From: Flavobacterium ginsengisoli
Lineage (GTDB): Bacteria > Bacteroidota > Bacteroidia > Flavobacteriales > Flavobacteriaceae
Assembly: GCF_029625315.1 (NCBI RefSeq)
Contig: NZ_CP121110.1
Location: forward strand, 4,942,501-5,006,500
Direction of reading: 5' to 3'
DNA: 64,000 nt
The position numbers were made by a program, and so were the translations under genes. Below are positions 59,608 to 64,000 of the stretch, piece after piece. How positions within the stretch are numbered: position 1 is the stretch's first letter; every line of letters begins with the position of its first letter. The notes beneath the pieces are model-generated. The model was not told the DNA's origin and did no database searches. It was given only the letters and a program-made list of their open reading frames with translations.

Positions 59608-60791
59608 TGAACAGCGTAATAAATATAATGATTAGAGAATGGAAGCGCATTCTAAATTTGAAGGTGTTTTACCTTGTTATGTTAGTTGTTCCAGCTGTAT
59701 TATTTACATTTTATGCTTTTATATATCAAAAACAAGAAGCCAAACACTTAGCTTTTGCCATTTGGGATGATGATCAAAGCGCCATAAGTAGACAACTTAC
59801 TTTTTTATTAGAACAAAAAGAATCCCTAAATATTACGCGTCGCGTTTACAGTGAAGAAGAGGTTAAAAGATTAATTAACGAAGGCAAAATTTTAGGGGCT
59901 GTTCATTTTCCAGCAAATCTTCAAAAAAATATTTATAGCAGGCATCCAAGCACTGTGACTTTATATACGAATGCCGCTTCTCTGGTTCCTGCAAAAATGA
60001 TTTACAAAGCTGTGGCAGAAGTTATAATTACAGGTAGTACAGGAGTAGTTTTACAAAAACTTGTAAAAACAGGAATGAAAGCAGATCAAGCCATGGCACT
60101 TGCTAATCCGATAAAACTAAATGCTTATCAGCTTTATAATGCTACTTATAATTATCAGGAGTATTTAGTCCCTGGATTAATTACAGTAAGTATGCAGATG
60201 ATTTTGATTATAAGTTGTATGCTGGCATTAAATTATGAATGGAAAACCGAAACCATGGAGGAGTTGTATCATTGTTCAAATGGCTCTGTTATCAATGTAA
60301 TTGTAGGAAAAACAATTGCTCATCTTGTAGTAAGCTGGATTAATTTTATTTTGATTGCTTTTGTAGTATTTCCTTATTTCGATATTGGAGTTCCTAGTGC
60401 AACAGGAAAGTTTTTTGTTATTTACACTTTTCTGTCTTTGGCTTGTATAGGAATCGGAATGTTTATCTCTGCATTATTCAAAGATGTAATGCTGTCTGGA
60501 GATGTTGCTTTGTTTTATACTTCTCCAGCTTTTGTATTCAGCGGTTTTACATTTCCGCGTTGGGCAATGCCGTGGTACGATCAATATTATGCGCTTATAA
60601 TGCCATATACCGCATTTTTAGACGGATTTTTTAAACTGTATTATATGAATCTGCCTTTAAAATATGCCCAAGGAGATTTAATCAAACTCCTAATTTTTTG
60701 TGCCGTAATGTTTCCAACAGCAATTTTATTGTTTCGACGTCAATTTAATTTAGTTTTCGATGAAAAAAAAGAAGCAAAACTCATTGATTAG
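59607..60791 (+). CDS. ABC-2 type permease (YhhJ-like), first copy
   Basis: A 394-residue ABC-2 family membrane protein: one N-terminal helix (VFYLVMLVVPAVLFTFYAF), a periplasmic domain, and five helices in the C-terminal half with FVFSGFTFPRWAMP. The ATG overlaps the HlyD stop by one base. No ATPase domain is fused or nearby. It forms a transporter with the next permease. Confidence 0.88.
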   Translation: MNSVINIMIREWKRILNLKVFYLVMLVVPAVLFTFYAFIYQKQEAKHLAFAIWDDDQSAISRQLTFLLEQKESLNITRRVYSEEEVKRLINEGKILGAVHFPANLQKNIYSRHPSTVTLYTNAASLVPAKMIYKAVAEVIITGSTGVVLQKLVKTGMKADQAMALANPIKLNAYQLYNATYNYQEYLVPGLITVSMQMILIISCMLALNYEWKTETMEELYHCSNGSVINVIVGKTIAHLVVSWINFILIAFVVFPYFDIGVPSATGKFFVIYTFLSLACIGIGMFISALFKDVMLSGDVALFYTSPAFVFSGFTFPRWAMPWYDQYYALIMPYTAFLDGFFKLYYMNLPLKYAQGDLIKLLIFCAVMFPTAILLFRRQFNLVFDEKKEAKLID

Positions 60792-61923
60792 TCTCTTTTT
60801 TAGAGAAGTTTCATTAATAGGAAAAGATCATAGTCTGCTTCTTACGCTTCTTATTGCGCCTTTATTGTATGCTTTTTTTTATGGAAGTATCTATATCAAT
60901 AAAGAAGAATTTGAAGTAAAACTTGGAGTTGTAGACGACGATCATTCCAGATTATCACGCTTGCTTCAGCAAAATATTGATAACTCTCCGATAGTGCAAT
61001 TAATTCATTTTTCTAATTTAAAAGATGCCGAAGAACAAATGTATCAGGGAAATTGTCAAGGCTATTTTTATATTCCTGAAGGAACAGAAACGAATTTATT
61101 AAGTTTAAAACAAAGTAACGTAGTTCTAGCAGTAAATGCTTCACGTTTTTTGCCTTCGAGTGATTTGCTAATGAGCGTGCGACAAATTTGTCTGACAATA
61201 GGCGCAGGTGTAAGACTTCAATATTTTCAGAAAAGCGAAGGAATGAGCACAGCCGTCGCGATGGATAATGTAATGCCAGTCAATTTAGATTATCGTCCAT
61301 TATTTAATGAAAGATCCAGTTATGGAGCGTTTCTACTGCCTGGACTATTAGCTCTAATTTTACAGCAGACACTGCTAATAGGTTTGTCTGAAAGTGTGGC
61401 TGGAGAACGGCAAAATTTACGCTTGCGCGAATGGATGAATGCAGGTGTTTCTAACGGAATATGGGGAAAAGGTTTGTTCTATTTACTGCTGTTTTCGTCT
61501 TATGCATTTTTCTTTTTAAATGTAAATTATAAAATACTCGATTTGCCTCAACGCGCAAATGGTTTAGAGCTGGGTATTTTACTGGTTTTATTTATCGCAA
61601 CTTTAGTTCCGATGGCACAATTTATCGGTTCATTGTTCAAATCTCAATTAGTTTGTTTGCAAATGATGGCATTTTCAACTTACCCGATATTTTTAATTAC
61701 CGGATACAGCTGGCCGCACGAATCACTTCCTTTACTATTACAATGGCTGGCCAATTTATTGCCTACAACTCCTTTTATAGCCATATACACAAGGATGGTA
61801 CAATCAGGAGCAGGATTATGGGAAAACGTATCTGCTTTTTTTCATTTAATCTTTTTATGGATTTTTTACAGCTTTATTTGTTTTGTAAGAATTAAACGAT
61901 TGTTAATTAATCTAAATAAGTAA
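60760..61923 (+). CDS. ABC-2 type permease, second copy
   Basis: A 387-residue paralogue of the previous protein with the same layout (LLTLLIAPLLYAFFYG helix; C-terminal TYPIFLITGYSWPHESLP). Its start overlaps the upstream gene by 32 bases in another frame, so the two are translationally coupled. Confidence 0.88.
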   Translation: MKKKKQNSLISLFFREVSLIGKDHSLLLTLLIAPLLYAFFYGSIYINKEEFEVKLGVVDDDHSRLSRLLQQNIDNSPIVQLIHFSNLKDAEEQMYQGNCQGYFYIPEGTETNLLSLKQSNVVLAVNASRFLPSSDLLMSVRQICLTIGAGVRLQYFQKSEGMSTAVAMDNVMPVNLDYRPLFNERSSYGAFLLPGLLALILQQTLLIGLSESVAGERQNLRLREWMNAGVSNGIWGKGLFYLLLFSSYAFFFLNVNYKILDLPQRANGLELGILLVLFIATLVPMAQFIGSLFKSQLVCLQMMAFSTYPIFLITGYSWPHESLPLLLQWLANLLPTTPFIAIYTRMVQSGAGLWENVSAFFHLIFLWIFYSFICFVRIKRLLINLNK

Positions 61924-61982
61924 AAATTTTCTTAGTTTGAGCTAATTTTTTGATTATCTTCACGTTACGTAAAAATAATTAT

Positions 61983-63680
61983 ATGGATTGGTTAATAACT
62001 ACACTTAAACAATATCCTGAATTAGCTGTTTTTCTTACATTATCTTTAGGATATTTCATTGGTAAATTTAAAATCGGAAGTTTCTCTTTAGGAACCGTAA
62101 CAAGTGTTTTGCTTGTTGGAGTTTTAGTCGGACAATTGGACATTGTTATTGCCCCAGCTGTAAAATCTGTTTTTTTTCTTATGTTTTTATTTGCTGTCGG
62201 TTACAGCGTCGGACCTCAATTTTTTGGAGGCTTAAAAAAAGACGGTTTACCCCAGATGTTCTTCGCTGCTATTGTATGCGTATTGTGTTTGGTTTGCCCC
62301 TATTTTATAGGTAAAATAATGGGATACGATATGGGACTCACAGCGGGTATGCTTGCAGGCTCTCAGACTATTTCAGCTGTAATTGGTGTGGCGTCAGATA
62401 CAATCAATCAGCTAGATATTCCAGCGAGCAGAAAAAGCGACTTTAATTAACAAAATTCCTGTCGCATATGCCGTAACCTATATTTTTGGAACGGCTGGAT
62501 CTGCATGGATTCTGGCTTCTATTGGACCCAAACTTTTGGGTGGAAATCTAGTCGAAAAAGCAAAAGAACTCGAAATACAACTTGGAGGAGATTCCATTGG
62601 TGACGATCCTAGCATGGCTTCGGCGTATGATAGAGTGATTTATAATGCTTATCAGATCTCTGCACAATCATTTGGATGTAATAAAACCGTTGCTCGCTAT
62701 TGAAGCAGAATTGGAAAGCAAAGGGAGACATTTGTTTATAGAAAGAATTCGTAAAGGAAAAGACATTTTTGAAGCCGAAAAAGATACCATCGTAGAAGAA
62801 AATGATGTTATTGCACTTGGTGGCAGAAGAGAGTTTATGATGAATTATGTGGCTGTAAACGAAAAAGAAGTTTTAGATGTTGAACTCCTTAATTTTCCTG
62901 TAGAAGTCTTAACGGTTATGATTGTAAAAAAAGAGGTTCTAAACAAAACTATTGGGGAGTTAAGAGGCAGTAAAATTGCACATGGCGTTGTCATAAGATC
63001 TTTAAAAAGAGCAGGAATTGATATGCCTGTTCTACCTAACACAACTTTTAATAAAGGCGATCTGATTGAGCTTGTTGGAACTAAGAAAGATGTTGATCGA
63101 GCAGACATTGCATATAGGTTATGCAGATCGGGCAACAAATGCAACAGATATGGCATTTGTTGGATTAGGAATTGTCTTGGGAGGCTTGTTTGGCGCGCTT
63201 ACTTTAAAAATCAGTGGTGTTCCAATTAGTTTAAGCACAAGCGGAGGTGCTTTAATTTCGGGACTTATTTTTGGATGGCTTCGAGGACAGCATCCAACAT
63301 TTGGACGTATTCCAGAACCTGCTTTATGGGTTATGAATAATGTAGGTTTAAACATATTTATAGCCGTAGTAGGTATTACCGCAGGGCCAAGTTTTATTGT
63401 CGGATTTCAGGAAGCTGGATGGGGACTTTTTATTGCTGGCGCCGCTGCCACTACACTTCCTTTAATATTAGCCCTTTTGTTAGGTAGATATGTTTTTAAA
63501 TTTCATCCTGTTATTACATTAGGATGTGCTGCAGGAGCGCGAACCACTACCGCAGCTCTAGGAGCACTGCAAGATGCTGTTAAAAGTAAAACGCCTGCTT
63601 TAGGTTATACCGTTACTTATGCGGTTGGAAATACCTTGCTTATTATCTGGGGCGTTGTTGTTATCCTAATGATGAGTTGA
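61983..63680 (+). CDS. aspT: AspT/YidE-type aspartate:alanine antiporter; three frameshifts
   Basis: A repaired 564-residue member of the aspartate-alanine exchanger family. Two Asp-Al_Ex membrane domains (about 12-180 and 390-560, the second with [19 protein letters not shown]) flank two TrkA_C-like domains (about 205-385). The frame breaks at 62424-62429 (GCGAGC), 62692-62697 (GCTCGC) and 63101-63106 (GCAGAC), each for GCAGC/GCTGC, restoring [28 protein letters not shown] and [16 protein letters not shown]. halophilus AspT, similar in length, exchanges aspartate for alanine and drives proton-motive force. The following aspartate decarboxylase gene supports that function here. Confidence 0.88.
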
Positions 63681-63720
63681 TAAATCGTTTAGTTCTAAAA
63701 ATCTTTAAAAATTTTTATTA

Positions 63721-64000
63721 TGGCAATTGATATTTCTAAAATTAAGACATCACGAGAAGTAGAGAAAACACTCCAAACTCTTAGCCCCTTTGAAATTAAA
63801 AATGAACTTATTCGCTTGGCAGATGAAAGTGCATTAAAATCGACCGCGATAACACTTAATGCAGGAAGAGGAAATCCGAACTGGATTGCAACTGTTCCAA
63901 GAGAAGCTTTCTTTTTGTTTGGACAATTTGCGCTTGGCGAATGTCGAAACGTTATGGAGGAACAAGGTATTTTGGCTGGAATTGTACAGAATAAAACAGG
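63721..64000 (+). CDS. aspD: Aspartate 4-decarboxylase / aspartate aminotransferase, 5' end only
   Basis: The N-terminal 93 residues of a PLP enzyme run off the right edge. The sequence LNAGRGNPNWIATVPREAFFLFGQFAL is typical of the bifunctional aspartate transaminase / aspartate beta-decarboxylase AspD, which converts L-aspartate to L-alanine and CO2. It lies 40 bases after the antiporter and has the same strand, so the two form one unit. Catalytic residues lie outside the window. Confidence 0.85.

Noticed and set aside
1623..63680. The broken genes as genuine pseudogenes
   Set aside because: Frames are uninterrupted and conserved on both sides, each break is a single base, 20 share one pentamer, and they hit several functional operons. 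Decay would give varied lesions and extra stops.

Overview
The window looks like a chromosomal piece of a Flavobacterium-type member of the Bacteroidota. The evidence is an AT-rich sequence, SusC/SusD pairs, TonB receptors, a FecI/FecR pair, TAnnTTTG promoter boxes with little Shine-Dalgarno sequence, and many Flavobacterium-like lipoproteins. No rRNA, tRNA, CRISPR array, transposase or phage gene was seen.

Region 1 (1-23093, perhaps to 25098) reads as a peptidoglycan amino-sugar utilisation locus with two divergent arms. The minus arm holds SusC, SusD, NamZ-type muramidase 1, MurQ etherase, a sodium/solute symporter and a GH3 NagZ-like glucosaminidase (cut by the window edge). The plus arm holds a DeoR regulator, a fused FAD/Fe-S D-lactate dehydrogenase, an esterase, a GHL10 (DigH/YngK-like) glycosidase, a GH20 hexosaminidase, a beta-lactamase-fold hydrolase (compare B. 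subtilis AmiE) and NamZ 2. A BtuB-like TonB receptor follows on its own promoter. MurQ releases D-lactate from MurNAc-6-phosphate, which gives the dehydrogenase a clear substrate. AACGCA/TGCGTT boxes lie next to TATATTTG promoters on both sides of deoR and are candidate operators.

Region 2 (25129-37222) is accessory metabolism: an esterase and a DODA-type dioxygenase with an AraC regulator, two small proteins, a PAS histidine kinase with a response regulator, a SAM-I riboswitch followed by a 26-residue ORF, a TlpA-like thioredoxin and a class V aminotransferase, then an HxlR regulator divergent from a quinone oxidoreductase and a cupin.

Region 3 (37478-46027) holds a TolC-EmrA-MFS tripartite exporter, a two-helix ion-channel protein, an AI-2E family permease, a DUF763 protein and another MFS transporter. 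Region 4 (46478-56540) is a FecI-FecR-(STN)SusC-SusD unit with a large HExxH metalloprotease and a DUF3347 protein. Region 5 (57160-61923) is TolC-HlyD with two ABC-2 permeases and no ATPase. Region 6 (61983 to the end) is an AspT-like aspartate:alanine antiporter followed by the start of an aspartate 4-decarboxylase, a proton-motive decarboxylation pair.

A striking window-wide feature is frameshifting. Fifteen genes are broken by 20 single-base insertions, and every one falls inside what must have been GCAGC/GCTGC. The AG of GCAGC has become AAG, AGA or GAG. Two more genes have one C missing from TTCCGGG, and a few homopolymer slips remain. The protein frames continue perfectly across each site, so these are most likely sequence-consensus artefacts, perhaps tied to base modification at GCWGC. 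Genes are therefore annotated as merged, full-length units.
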